Below are positions 39,301 to 50,190 of a stretch of DNA of 64,000 bases, in pieces. Each line of letters opens with the position of its first letter. Within the stretch, counting starts at the first letter, position 1. Where the stretch lies: assembly GCA_019722365.1 (NCBI GenBank), contig JADFUC010002183.1, positions 1 to 64,000 of the forward strand, written 5' to 3'. The notes beneath the pieces were generated by a model. That model was not told where the DNA came from. It worked only from the letters and a program-made list of their open reading frames with translations, and searched no databases. The position numbers were made by a program, and so were the translations under genes. This stretch comes from Lithospermum erythrorhizon (Eukaryota; Streptophyta; Magnoliopsida; Boraginales; Boraginaceae).

Positions 39301-42300
39301 TGTGTACAGGTGTTAGATATTGTGAAACGAGCAGCTGAAATGGGTTTGAGATGCATAACGACGTATAAGCTTGATGCTCTGAAAGCTGTTCGTCAACAAA
39401 GGGATCCCGATGAATTAGAAACCCTTATTAACACCAATGCAGAAAAGGGTTCACCGAATGCAAACTCTGCTATAATATCTGGTGAAGATTTGTCAGATAA
39501 TGGGATGATTCTCCCTGAAGTAGGTATGTAAGTAAATTATCTAGCAAAGAGATAGTCCTTCAGTATTCTAAATAGTCCAGTAAGTCTTCGTTATTGACTA
39601 ATTTACCAATTCTTTGAATAATTATGGAACAAAATTTTCTACTCACGTTATACCACTTGTCGTCAGTTTTATACTGCAACTAGAATGCCTGCACCTTTAG
39701 CTCCATGTTTTAATATTTATCTGTGTCTTACATCAGCGGCTTGTAATAATCAGCTGAACAATGGAAAGTACTGCAGCAAGGCTGACATTAGAAAGAACAA
39801 TCGTAGAATGAAAAATGGAACTGGAAGGAATCATGTCTCAGGTGGTCGAGTGGAAAAGTGCCAAGGGTTTTTCCCCAATAGCTTTGACCGAGTTCTACTT
39901 GATGCTCCTTGCTCTGCTCTTGGTTTGCGGCCTCGCCTTTTTGCTGCAGAGGTTAGGGATATTCTGAATTCCCCTCTTTGTTTATCATCTTAGTCAATAT
40001 TACTAAAACACCAAATGGTAAGAACAAGACCAATGTTATTAAAATATTGGATGAATGTAGACTACAGAACCATTTCTAGTTTGTCAAGCATAAAGGTTGT
40101 TATATAACATTAAGGACCAGTAAGATGCTTCTTTTTCTTAAACAAAAGATCATTATGCTGACTTCATCTTGTTGTATTTATTTAAATCTGTGGTTTTCTA
40201 TCATAAAAAAATACCAATAACCATTTATAACCTGCTATTTTATTTTAGTTAACGATGGAATCATTAAGGCAACACGCGAAGTATCAAAGGAAAATGTTTA
40301 ATCAGGCTGTGCAGCTAGTCCGGCCTGGTGGAGTTCTTGTTTATTCCACGTTAGTTCCATTTGAGTCCTTGCTTTTTTATTCTTCTTATGTTGCCTCTTC
40401 TCGATCATGCTACTAGACCTTTCCTTTCTTTTTATGATATCACTCTTCGACAATATAACTTAATAGTTGCTCAAAGAACCCCATTTATGTGTATGCACTA
40501 GTATCTGTTAGGAAATTTTAGGCAAAAAGACCACCATCTGCACCTAAGTAAGCACTGTTTCTCTATATGCACCATCCTCTCAAGATTATTAAATTGAAGA
40601 TGGGGATAAATTTTGGAAATGATGTGTTTGCTGATTATGATATATATTTTCACTTTCTTGAATTGTTCTGTTGATGATTTTGGTGTGTTATTTAATATAT
40701 TTACCTCTTTCACTCCATTTTCTTGTCCAATGATCAATTCACTATTTCATTTTGCATATTCGTTGGTATCTGACTATCTGTAACTAAAATATCTTCATTC
40801 ATGTAGTGTTTGTGGTTTACTTGGAAGAAGTAGATTTGGTGAACCTTGGTCACAATAATTTATATATAATCTGATCTGATTTTAAAAAGGTTTTACGAGT
40901 ATCCTTTAACTTCAGGTGTACTATAAACCCAGGAGAGAATGAAGCACTGGTTCGATATGCATTAGATACCTACAAATTCCTTTCACTAGCACCACAGGTT
41001 AGTGAACTAGATTCAATTTTGTTCACTAGCACCACATGTAGCTAAGTCTTACATTTCATTAGTTTGCTAATAGTGAGATCTCAAGTTAATTAAAGTCATT
41101 AGGTGTCTGAATACATGTTCGTAAAGTTTTGGCCAAGATTTTATGTCTGAATACATGTTTGTAAAGTTTTGGCCAAGATTTTATAACGGCAAGTTGTAGT
41201 AATATTTATTGAAGGAGAAGGATCAATGAGTTTCAATAGAGAGATTACCTAACCATATAAGTCCAAAAAAGCATGTGTAGCTTTTGGATCTCATCCATGC
41301 ATTCACCTTTTTACTTGCTACACTGACCAACATTCTGCTTGAAAGGGAGGATTAGCTGGAAGAGATGAAAAGTACTTGTAATGTACATCACCCTTGCTAG
41401 TTTTCTTGCATATTTGGATGTCTTAGCATCTAAAAAGTTTTAGCATCTTAAACTAACAATGCTGAACCCATATGTCCCACGCAATGTCTTACTATCTAAT
41501 TATTTCTCATAACCCAAGCACAAGAAATGTGCTCTCACTCAAGGATAAAGCAGCACCCAAAATGTGACTCAACAAGATGTGCTTTCCAAATTAGATAAGT
41601 CCTGAGACCGTTTATGATCTCTTGATCACTATATTAATATAACTTGTTGAGTCAGGATGTATTGATATGATAGCTCAGGTTTTCCTTTTAAAATGTAAAG
41701 CTACCTCAGTTTTTCACCCCTGAGCTCAATGTTGTAGAAATTGTACTTCAAATTGATTATTCACTACTGCTTCCTACTGCTGGTTATCTGATATCAGTAA
41801 TGCATTCTAGGAAGTTCTGCAACTGTTTTTTTATTTCACATATTATCAATAGTTTGACTTCAGAAGGTATATAATTTGTTTTGTTTTTTGATAAAAACTT
41901 CAGCATCCACGAGTTGGTGGACCTGGACTAGTTGGTCGCTGTGTCATGTCAGATGGATACATTGAGTAAGCATCGGTGCCCCTTCTCATCATCTGCTTTT
42001 CACGCTGCTTTTCAGTTTTCCACTTTGTTATTTCCTTTTGTTAGCAGCCCATACATCTTCACTGGATAGGACATACATAGTACTCCGTAATAAATAATAT
42101 CCCTCCACTTCATTTTAATTGTTGTTTTTCCTTTTGGAGGCAAAGATTTGACCATGACTTAATTGTTGTTCCTTATTTTGATATATATAAAATTGATATC
42201 ATTGGACTTTTTAAAAAAAATATTTTTATAATATATTTTCTTGTAATTTTTCATAATATATCTAAAAATTTATTTTTTCACGTTGAAAAGTGAAAACATC

Positions 42301-42748
42301 AATGGTTTTGAATTGGAGAAAGTAACATTTACTCCAACGGGAATGGGGAAAAATTAGATTGGGGGAGAAAACGTATTAAAATTAAATAAGAAAATATGAA
42401 TATGAATATGAAAGCTCATTGATGTGCAAGGATTAAATAAGAAAATATGAATGTGCTTCTAAGAAATTTTGTGGTTCAAGGATGAAATGTATAGTTCGAC
42501 TATTTTATGCATACTCTGCTGGATTTCCAGTGTATATATCCTCTTGTTTATTTGGACCAGTCTGATGCTTGCTCATTATTTGCAGTCTTGTATTTTTGAT
42601 GCATTGACATGATTGGTATTAAATTATTTCATGCAGTGAGTGGTTGAGATCAGGCGAGGAAGATCTAGTTCAGAGGTTTGACCCGTCATCTTCACTCGAC
42701 ACAATAGGCTTTTTCATAGCCAAGTTTGATGTTGGTCCAAAAATCTAA
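33372..42748 (+). CDS. NSUN6-type RNA cytosine-C5 methyltransferase (12 exons)
   Basis: Exons: 33372-33490, 33933-34197, 34636-34783, 35882-36019, 36700-36762, 37872-37993, 39310-39523, 39737-39951, 40249-40349, 40916-40997, 41904-41965, 42637-42748. All phases agree and give 546 aa. The N-terminal part holds a PUA RNA-binding domain ([20 protein letters not shown], about residues 129-148). The Rossmann methyltransferase follows: SAM-binding [11 protein letters not shown] (residues 254-264), [13 protein letters not shown] with Cys415, and [11 protein letters not shown] with Cys463, the two cysteines of the NOP2/Sun mechanism. Family knowledge: NSUN6 methylates the acceptor stem (C72) of certain tRNAs and some mRNAs using SAM. 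PUA plus the [10 protein letters not shown] sequence separates it from NOP2 and TRM4. Intron 3 uses a GC donor. A 5' UTR intron is likely. All essential motifs are present. Confidence 0.93.
34784..35881 (+). other. Intron 3 of the NSUN6-type gene with GC-AG ends
   Basis: The exon 3 end reads GCAG|GCAAGA, and the acceptor is TTTTTGTAG|AC at 35881. Phase 1 requires exactly one base (G) before the AC that starts exon 4, making Asp in [16 protein letters not shown], as in related plant proteins. No GT donor nearby restores this frame. GC-AG introns are a known minor class, and this donor matches their strong AG|GCAAG consensus. Confidence 0.8.
36892..37078 (+). repeat. TAGCGG-rich dispersed repeat in intron 5
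   Basis: Repeats of AATAGCGG / AAATAGCG, starting with CATAGTTGTAATAGCG and ending near CCGCCGCTATGGACCGCT. A related copy in reverse orientation lies in the GST intron at about 61150-61275, so it is a dispersed element and not only a local microsatellite. Confidence 0.7.
39042..39280 (+). repeat. Tandem duplication, 139 bp period, in intron 6
   Basis: TTCCGAAGAGGGTCCAACTG at 39042 recurs at 39181 (AGCTG variant), and about 100 bp of each copy match with few changes, including AAATCTTTAAACCCTCATAA. It ends 30 bp before exon 7. Confidence 0.85.
41105..41184 (+). repeat. Perfectly adjacent 40 bp tandem duplication in intron 10
   Basis: Two head-to-tail 40 bp units (41105-41144, 41145-41184) differ at a single base (TGTTC against TGTTT). 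The near identity suggests a recent slippage or repair duplication. Confidence 0.9.
42080..42345. mobile_element. Stowaway-like MITE in intron 11, borders uncertain
   Basis: TACTCCGTAATAAATAATAT followed by CCCTCCACTTCATTTTAATT is typical of Stowaway-type MITE left ends. The presumed right end, near GGAGAAAGTAACATTTACTCC, pairs only partly with it. It is non-coding and AT-rich. Confidence 0.35.
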
Positions 42749-43533
42749 TTTACCGGAGATTATACCACAGACCAACCAGCTTTAGGGGGTAATTTAAAGC
42801 ATTACGTGCTAGGGAGCCTACACGGGTCGATTCTGTTTATGCATGGCCTCCATTTTTGTTTGATTTTTCTAACGAGGGGGGCACCACTGTGATCATTGTG
42901 GATGTGGCATTAGCGTGGCAAAGCCCGTCAATATTTAGGGTCTTCATAGCTTCTCTCTTGAGTCCGTCCAGATATAAGGTTTCCAAATGATATATTTATA
43001 TGAGGTAATTTAAAATCTGAACTAATTGAACCCTCAAAAGTTTTGTATTTGAAACTAAATGTATTAATGTACCATGAAATGTTTTGGGTCCTTTGGGGAA
43101 ATTTTGCTGTTATTCTTCTCTATAAATTATTATATTTCCTTAGAGTTGAATGGAAACTTCGTATTCAACTATTCATAACCCATTTTGTGGGATATGGCTT
43201 GGTCGTTTTGTTTTGGTTCTTAGTTGAGGGAGCACGGGGTGACCTTTTAGAATAAGTCAAGAAACTTACCTGTATAGTCAATCCGAATGGACAAATATTT
43301 ATAAATTATGAAGGTTACAAAATACCCTTGACAGATGGCTTGTCTGAATATGCAACAGCATGCACATCTTTTCTAAGGTATGCCATAATCCACTCCCAGT
43401 ATTAACCATGAAACTTTACATATATTATTCCAGTGTTATTATGTTTATATAAATGTTCGCAACGGATGTACTAAAATCGAAAGTGTGAATAATCATTAGT
43501 TATTACTTTGATAATATTATGATGATTGGCAAA
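42749..43533. other. Convergent 3' flanks, no gene seen
   Basis: Spacer between the 3' ends of the methyltransferase gene (+) and the small acidic-protein gene (-). It should hold both 3' UTRs. The 70-codon frame at 43043 is hydrophobic with no recognisable domain, and I do not support it as a gene. Confidence 0.5.
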
Positions 43534-43962
43534 CTAATCATGTTGCCATAGGCCTTCATATGTGATTTCCTCCATGGGAATGGAGTCGTAGAATTGCATA
43601 TATTCAGTACCATTATCATAGCCAGAATTCTCATTACTCCAGAGTTGGACATTGTTGCATGAAATTATGGGATAACTGGTCATTTCCATCATGTCCAGCC
43701 AGTGGAATTCATCGATATAATGCTGCCCAATCTGCTCCAGCTCCAATAAATAGTCTCCGGCCTGAGCTGCCGGTGATGTCTCAAAATCTGTTGAGGTTTG
43801 AGTTGCAGAGGAATCAACTGCATCGTCTTGATGCTGATCAATGATCTGGTCACTTGTAGGTGGATCATTCTCGAGCAGAAGTCTGATCATATCTTCATCG
43901 AACTCCATCAAGTCTATCTCATCATAATCGTTACTAGTTAACGTTGGTAACTCCAATGCCAT
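43534..43962 (-). CDS. Unknown acidic protein, 142 aa, single exon
   Basis: I do not recognise this protein. It is strongly acidic, with a Met/Leu/Asp-rich start (DYDEIDLMEFDEDMIRLLLE, residues 12-31), a Ser/Thr/Gln-rich middle, a likely helical acidic-aromatic block (YLLELEQIGQHYIDEFHWLD, residues about 71-90), and a C-terminus with PMEEITYEGLWQHD. There is no signal peptide, membrane segment or known catalytic motif. Clustered acidic residues with aromatics and leucines resemble activation or interaction regions of small plant nuclear proteins, but that is inference. A TATATAAAG box lies about 130 bp before the ATG on the same strand, and a 142-codon single-exon frame is long for this AT-rich DNA, so a real gene is likely. 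Confidence 0.65.
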   Translation of the reverse strand: MALELPTLTSNDYDEIDLMEFDEDMIRLLLENDPPTSDQIIDQHQDDAVDSSATQTSTDFETSPAAQAGDYLLELEQIGQHYIDEFHWLDMMEMTSYPIISCNNVQLWSNENSGYDNGTEYMQFYDSIPMEEITYEGLWQHD

Positions 43963-44089
43963 TCAGCTGAATTGTGTTGCAGCTTGTAGCAATTGTTAGA
44001 AATAGTGAAAACTCAAGCCTAGAAAATCAAGTGGATTGGTTTAGGGTAATTGAAAGAGTACTATATCCAAAAGGCTGAAGTTGTGGTGC

Positions 44090-44098
44090 TTTATATAC
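44090..44098 (-). promoter_or_regulatory. TATA box of the 142 aa gene
   Basis: On the - strand GTATATAAAGC matches the plant TATA consensus. It lies about 130 bp before the ATG at 43962, giving a 5' leader of about 100 bases if transcription starts at the usual 30 bp distance. Confidence 0.6.
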
Positions 44099-44099
44099 G

Positions 44100-45605
44100 G
44101 ACGTTATTATATCTACTAGAGATTTTGCATTATGGGTGGAAAGACCAAACAGATTTGAAAGTGCCAGGTACCTAATTTTCCCTCTGAATATTAGGAAAAT
44201 GCTGAAAAACAAATCAAATCAAACCTTAATCTAAGTTAGCTGAATCTAAATAATGGTGAACACTCCTAGCATGGCAGCACATGAGTGTTCCTGCCCACTT
44301 TTCCACCTCTATTTTGCACCTTCTTTTTGGTACTTTTGTATTGAAAGTTACAATTTTTTATTCCTATGTGGCGTTCAATATTTGTTGGAGCTCAATTTTG
44401 GGCATTTGTGTACCTTGGGTTCAAGGAAAGGGCAAGATGCATCTTAGGTGGATTTCAAGTGATCGTCTGCACCAGCATGTGACATATTTGCAATTTCCAG
44501 GTTCAAATAATTGTTGGATAGTAAGGGATACGATGAATTATTTTTCTCCGTGTAGGAGGTTGAACACGTTCGGTTAGGCTAAAACTATGAACTTGTAGTA
44601 CTATTAGAGTATTAGGCAATATAATTCAAGAAGTCCTAACTCTGGCCGGCTTCCTCTTAATGATTTGCATTGCATGCATGCTAATAATCTATGCAATTTT
44701 AGGCAATCCAAGCCCCTTACCTTTATCCAGCACAGTTCGTTACTTTTAGCAGCCTTCACGACAACGAAATAAAATATGACCAATCATATTTATTTTTAAC
44801 CCTATCTAACTGGTTTAAAATCATGATTTAATTGCACAAACTGTCCTTCAAATTTGAAAAAGATTGATATTTATTTTTTGGAGTTTGCATTAGTGCAATG
44901 ATAGTTTTTGAAGTTATAAACATGTTGTACAGATGGTTATTTTCCTCGATTACTCATAGTATGTAATATAGGATTACCATCGCAACAATTCAAACTCTGA
45001 AAATTGTTTGTGCAACTAGTTTATAACTTTATGGATTACCATTGCACCTATACACACTTCAAGGACTAAGTCATAAATTTTTGAAAACTCCAGGGACTAT
45101 TTATATAATTATCTCTTAAATCATCGATCTCTAATTTTACCAGCGCATCAACGTTCGATTTGTCAACAATAAAGGTGCTAATTATGAGATGATGATCATT
45201 ATAAGTCTATTATGTCTGTCAAATTGATTGAATTGTCTTTCTATTCTACCAGGAAAATTCAATTTAAGAAATATGATTGAAGAACATTTCGGGATATTAG
45301 AATGAAGATTGGGGCAACTGATCAAAATCTGCTATGTATGACACATAAATAGGTACACTTTAATACTTGATCACTTTACAAGTTACAAAGAAATCGCTTC
45401 ATTATATTTTGTTGTAACGGTAAAAGCTGCTACTCATCGAGTATCCACTGAGTAGACCTCAGATTGACGTAAGAGTCTTGCTTCTTATATTCTATTTGTA
45501 GTCAAAAGAAAAGATTGTAAACTATAGTATTGAGTTATATACAAATAACTGGAGGTCAGGAGTAGAATACTACAAATTTGTTGAATAATTTATGAAGCTG
45601 TGGTT
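44100..45605. other. Intergenic, no gene seen
   Basis: Spacer between the start of the 142 aa gene and the 3' end of the HPPD gene. Overlapping frames of 64 and 98 codons at 44253-44577 have no recognisable domain. The rest is AT-rich. Confidence 0.5.
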
Positions 45606-48380
45606 TCAGGGATTTGTTTGTTTAGCGTCGAGCATCTTCTCATATTCCTCAATAGACTTGAAGAGCTCAGAGAAATTTCCTTTGCCAAATCCTCCACAAC
45701 CACCTTTTTGATATAGCTGTCCTTGATCGTCTTCAACCATGCACCCTATTCTCTGGATTATCTCAATGAATATTGTTGGCCTGTTCCAAGCCGAAAAGAT
45801 AATCAGGGAAAGCAAACATTAGCACTATAAAAGTGTAATAAGTGCCACGCCAAGAACGAATGTCCACGTCGGGTACAATTGTTGATACTTTATGTGAGAA
45901 TCAACAATTGCATCAGATGTGGTCATATTCATTCTTGTTGGGGAAATAGAATTAGCCCATTGTAATATCACTGCAACATCGATATTGCTCCCGATCTTGC
46001 AAGATTTGTGTTGCTATCGATAATCTTGATGAGGTCAAGTACAACTATTTATATGGTTAGTAGTGTTAAAAACAATATAATGGTCCAAAAATCAACAAAC
46101 TCCCTTCTTATAATACAAATGTAATGTCAAACAAAAAGATCCCTTGAGAAGTCGAGAACATATTACATGCCTGAAGAAAAGAGTTCAATGAAGAAACAGA
46201 TCACAAGTGAGTGACCAATATTGATCATACTTCAAGGATCAAGATCATGCATCAAGCCTAATATTATGCAGTAAATAGACTGCACGACACAGACCGATTG
46301 AACGAATTGCAGAAGAAGTCGACCTGAAAAAGATTCACTAAATTGTTGCAGTTTAGTGTATTCAATAGATGGAATCATGTAAGTTGTAACATTGGTTGGC
46401 CATCTATTTTGCCCCAACTTCCAAAATTCTTCTTCTTATTACAAGCCAATAAGTGAAATAATGCAATTCTGAGTATCAAGACCAACCTAAAGAAAGATTG
46501 GACCAAACAACTTATATCAAGTAAAACTGAACTACAGTATCACATAATGACAAGAACTAGCCAAGGTTCGTTATAGACCATTATGAGCCTGATTTCTGGT
46601 TTCTAGTATAATAGGTTCAAGTACTTTGAAAAGATGCTAGTATAAAATTTATGATCGTGCAGAGTCATCATTCGAAAAGACGCTATAATTAAAACATATG
46701 GATTTCTCTTTATGTTAATGCTTGTACCAGTCTGGGAGCATCTTGGCTTAGAGTTTTAATATATATTACTACAAAAACAAGTGCATAGAGGCATCAGGTG
46801 CTTTAAGGCAGACATCTAAGATGCTCTAACATTTCAGGTTCTTACACAAAACATTCTAAAATGCGCATCAACAGTTAAATTTACTAATTAACCAAAGAAC
46901 CAAACTCCAACAAACAAGAGTACCACAACCAAATATATGTCATTAATTCTAAAGAAATGGAAACTTTTCGTATGTTTATGTAACTATGTCAAGTGTGGGA
47001 TTTCCAACCTGAGGAATCTTTGTAAATTCCGGGTTTTTTAACTTATCTTCATTGCAATAAACATACCCTATAGATCAGCAATAAGTTAGATTTTTAAGAC
47101 TAAAAGCTTAAGATGAGTTGTTAAATTTTCGGTCACTATATCGACTTTGTAATCCATAGATTATTTTCGGTTAATTTATATTTTGTATCCAAACTGTAGT
47201 AACCGAAAAATGAACACCAGGCTTAGTAGCATTACTAAAAAGAATTCAATGAAACAGTAGTTGTTGAATACCTATCTCCAACAGGCTTAGTAAAAATCTG
47301 AAGCAAAGTCCCCTGATCATCTCTATCCAACAAAATCCCCAACTCCTCACACTCCCTAATCTGTTCATCACTCAACACATCTCTTGCCCTGTTCTTCAAA
47401 TTCCTATAATAAGTCTGTGGAGGCGATGGCATGAACTCGAATCCCCCAATTCCACTCCTCTTCCTCATCTCCCTCAATGTCCTGAATATATCTTCACTAA
47501 CCAATGCAAGATGCTGCACCCCAGCTCCTTCATTGTGTTCCAAATATGTCTGAATTTGGCTCTTCCTCTTCATATCATAAACCGGTTCATTGAAAGGAAG
47601 CAAAACCGTTTCATCATTATTCGCCAACACAATCGAATTCAAACCACTTTCCAGAGTCCCCACATCTTCCGTTGTAAATTCCGCAAATTCGTGGAATCCT
47701 GTGAATTTCTTCAAGTATTCCACGGCTGGACCTAGTTTCGGCACATTGCCAACTGCATGGTCCAGCCTTCGAATTCCATAATCCAATTCCAGATACGAAT
47801 TTTCCTCCAACTCGAAACCCGGTAAGAAATCAACATCATTTTTCTTATCACCACCAACGCTAACAAAGCGCAAAACCACGTCACCATACAGATGAACCTC
47901 CGCGATGACAGTTCTGCCATCGCGAAGAATAGTTGGGGGCGCCACAGGTCTGGCGCCCCGTGCAACAGAGGTGGAAAACGCCACTCTGGCATCTTCCACC
48001 TCCACTGCAACAGCACGTACACCAAGCCCATGCACATCAACAAAGGCTCGGTGTACAGAAGCAGAGAAACTCGGGATGGAAGCAGAAGAATTCGAAAAAT
48101 AAGTATTCTCCGAATACGGGGCAGTGAAAACGAACTTCAGCTCCCCAGAACGCAAAAGATACGAAGCATGGACTGAATTTCCAGTAGAGAGATCAGATTT
48201 CGATACAATGGGCATGCCTAAGCCCCATGAAAATCTGCAGGCGACGTTAATGGCATCGCCACACCAGAATTCGATATGGTGGAAGCGTTTCACATTGAAC
48301 AAGTCCGAACGGGGATTTGTTCGGACGAAGTTTTTGTAACCAACCAATTTGAACCCTTCAGAGATGGTATCAATGCCCAT
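45606..48380 (-). CDS. HPPD: 4-hydroxyphenylpyruvate dioxygenase (2 exons)
   Basis: Exon 1 is 48380-47272 and exon 2 is 45780-45606 (- strand), joined in phase 2 at KPVGD-R-PTIFIEIIQR. The product is 427 aa. It converts 4-hydroxyphenylpyruvate to homogentisate with O2 and non-heme Fe(II), feeding tocopherol and plastoquinone synthesis and tyrosine breakdown. The vicinal-oxygen-chelate fold and all iron ligands are visible: H208 (RRLDHAVGN), H290 (GAGVQHLAL), E376 (FIEIIQRIGC), with the same spacings as known plant enzymes. The C-terminal block GGCGGFGKGNFSELFKSIEE is complete. ATG 48380 gives MGIDTISEGFKLVGY with no obvious plastid transit peptide, a slightly shorter N-terminus than the Arabidopsis protein. 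Intron 1 (45781-47271) has GT-AG ends. The gene appears fully functional; the family is the target of HPPD-inhibitor herbicides. Confidence 0.97.
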
Positions 48381-49137
48381 GATAAAAATAAAACATGTAG
48401 TTTTGAACTTATTATTACAATATGAATTTATTGAATATTGATGTAGTACAATGTTGTTTGTTATTGTAGTTTGTGTTTTGAGGATGATGAGAAAGGAAGT
48501 GAAATGAGGAATAATGTGAATTTTGGGAAATATATTAAAGGAGGATGGAAAATGGAAGAAGTATGTGGAGTGATGTGAGTGGTTAATGAGGGGTTTTGGA
48601 TTCTAGTTTGTCAGAAGTGTATGTAATTGCTTACGTGCCAAACTGTGAGTCTCCTTTGATGACAACTATGTAGATATGTACTGAAGTTGTACAAATTGTT
48701 TGAAACTTATGGCTTGCTTGTTCTTATTAATTGGTATTTACAATTCTGACCACAAAGAATTTCATCATACTGGGTGTTTTAATTAGATAATTTTGGTTAA
48801 CTAGTAATTGTTTGGACACTCTTTTAATTTATAGCACCATTTTTAAAAATTCTTTGCAATAGCGTGTTTAAAGATGCGAAAAGATTAAATTATCTTAAAA
48901 TTTAATGACATATACGTATTCTTCTTCTTCATTTTCAAGTAAGCGCCATGCCATAAACCGCCCCGCGCTCATACGCGTCCCTTTCGCCCACTTTCCTCCG
49001 CTCCCTTCCCCAGAATATCCCGCCCCCTCCCTTAAATCCTCGGGGTATCCAAAACTAAAAGGTCGCGGAATTGTAGGAGAGAATATAGCAACGAGGCGAA
49101 ATTGGAGAGAAAAAAGAGGCCGAGGTCGGAATTAAAG

Positions 49138-49290
49138 TGGGGAGGTCGGGATTTGGATTTGGGGAATAGGGTGGCGGTTGGGGTAAGGGGAGGGGGAGAG
49201 TGGAAGAAAGGGGTGGATCACGGGGGGGATGGCCGTTGGGGAGGAGGTGGGTGGGGTGGTTGGTGGTAGTGGTGGGTGGAGGAGGTGGCG
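49138..49290 (+). repeat. G-rich low-complexity tract
   Basis: About 150 bp dominated by GGGG and GGTGG runs on the + strand, with many G-tracts of three or more, within AT-rich flanks. It could form G-quadruplexes. It may derive from a transposon or gene-leader fragment; its opposite strand resembles the CCG/CCA tract at 10838-10915. Confidence 0.6.
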
Positions 49291-50075
49291 ATTAGGGTTT
49301 GGCTGAAGAAGAAGATGATGTGAAGAAGTGTGTTAGAATTTTTTAAAAAGGTAATTTAGTGCTTTTTGCGGGAAATCTTATTGTAAGCTAAGTTTTAAGG
49401 TCTTCTGAGAATTAAAATTGTTCGAGGTCTTGATTAGCCAAATTTCTCTTTTAATTATGATTGATTTCACTTGTTATCCAATGTAAAAGGTTACATTGAA
49501 ATTATAAAAATGTATATTAAAATTGTAAACAATGAATTATTGGAAAAAAGTAAAAAAAATCTAGATAATCATGTATTTTGAAACGGGTGAATCGCATCAG
49601 ATTGTGAACGCGTCTAAGAGGTGCGTACTTCTTTTGATGTTCCGAAACTGAGTATATACTATATACTGCTATTGTCCTGCAATTTGGTAGCACTCAAAAT
49701 GAAACATCAAATTCAAACAAACAATAAGACACAAACAATAAGACTGTTGGAGCCCCTAAATCCACAAAAAATCACTCCGGCTCTTGTCTCTCAACCATGT
49801 ACTTTGACAGACAAAGTATTAATCATCAATTCATCACCATGAAATATTAGACGTGTATGTAAAATATATTGTCCATGGATATCATAAGTAGGCATGTATA
49901 TTGAATGGTATCTAAATAAAACAGTACGTAATAACTAATACTAGTACAACTTTTGGGTTCTTGAAATCTTTTGTTGCTGAAATAAAAAATCAAGCTAAAT
50001 TAAACCAAGTTTTATCCTGTTGAATGAGATTATTAGTTATACAAATACGACGACTCTAATATTATACGGAATATT

Positions 50076-50190
50076 GATTATAAATATAACTAAAATTCCT
50101 AGATATAAAAGATGATGATGTTATTAATATATCGACGACTCTATTAATATATCGATGATTATAAATATAACTGAAATTTCTAGATATATC
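50076..50190. repeat. Tandem duplication, 81 bp period
   Basis: GATTATAAATATAACTAAAA at 50076 recurs at 50157 (TGAAA variant), each followed by a CTAGATATA block and then a GATGATG(T) string. ATTAATATATCGACGA also recurs here and again near 50372. Confidence 0.75.

Noticed and set aside
44253..44577. Overlapping 64 and 98 codon frames that look membrane-like
   Set aside because: Two overlapping frames in AT-rich DNA, no domain, no promoter or splice support. Probably chance.
47511..48339. Several + strand frames across HPPD exon 1
   Set aside because: They are shadows of the well-supported HPPD coding sequence on the - strand.
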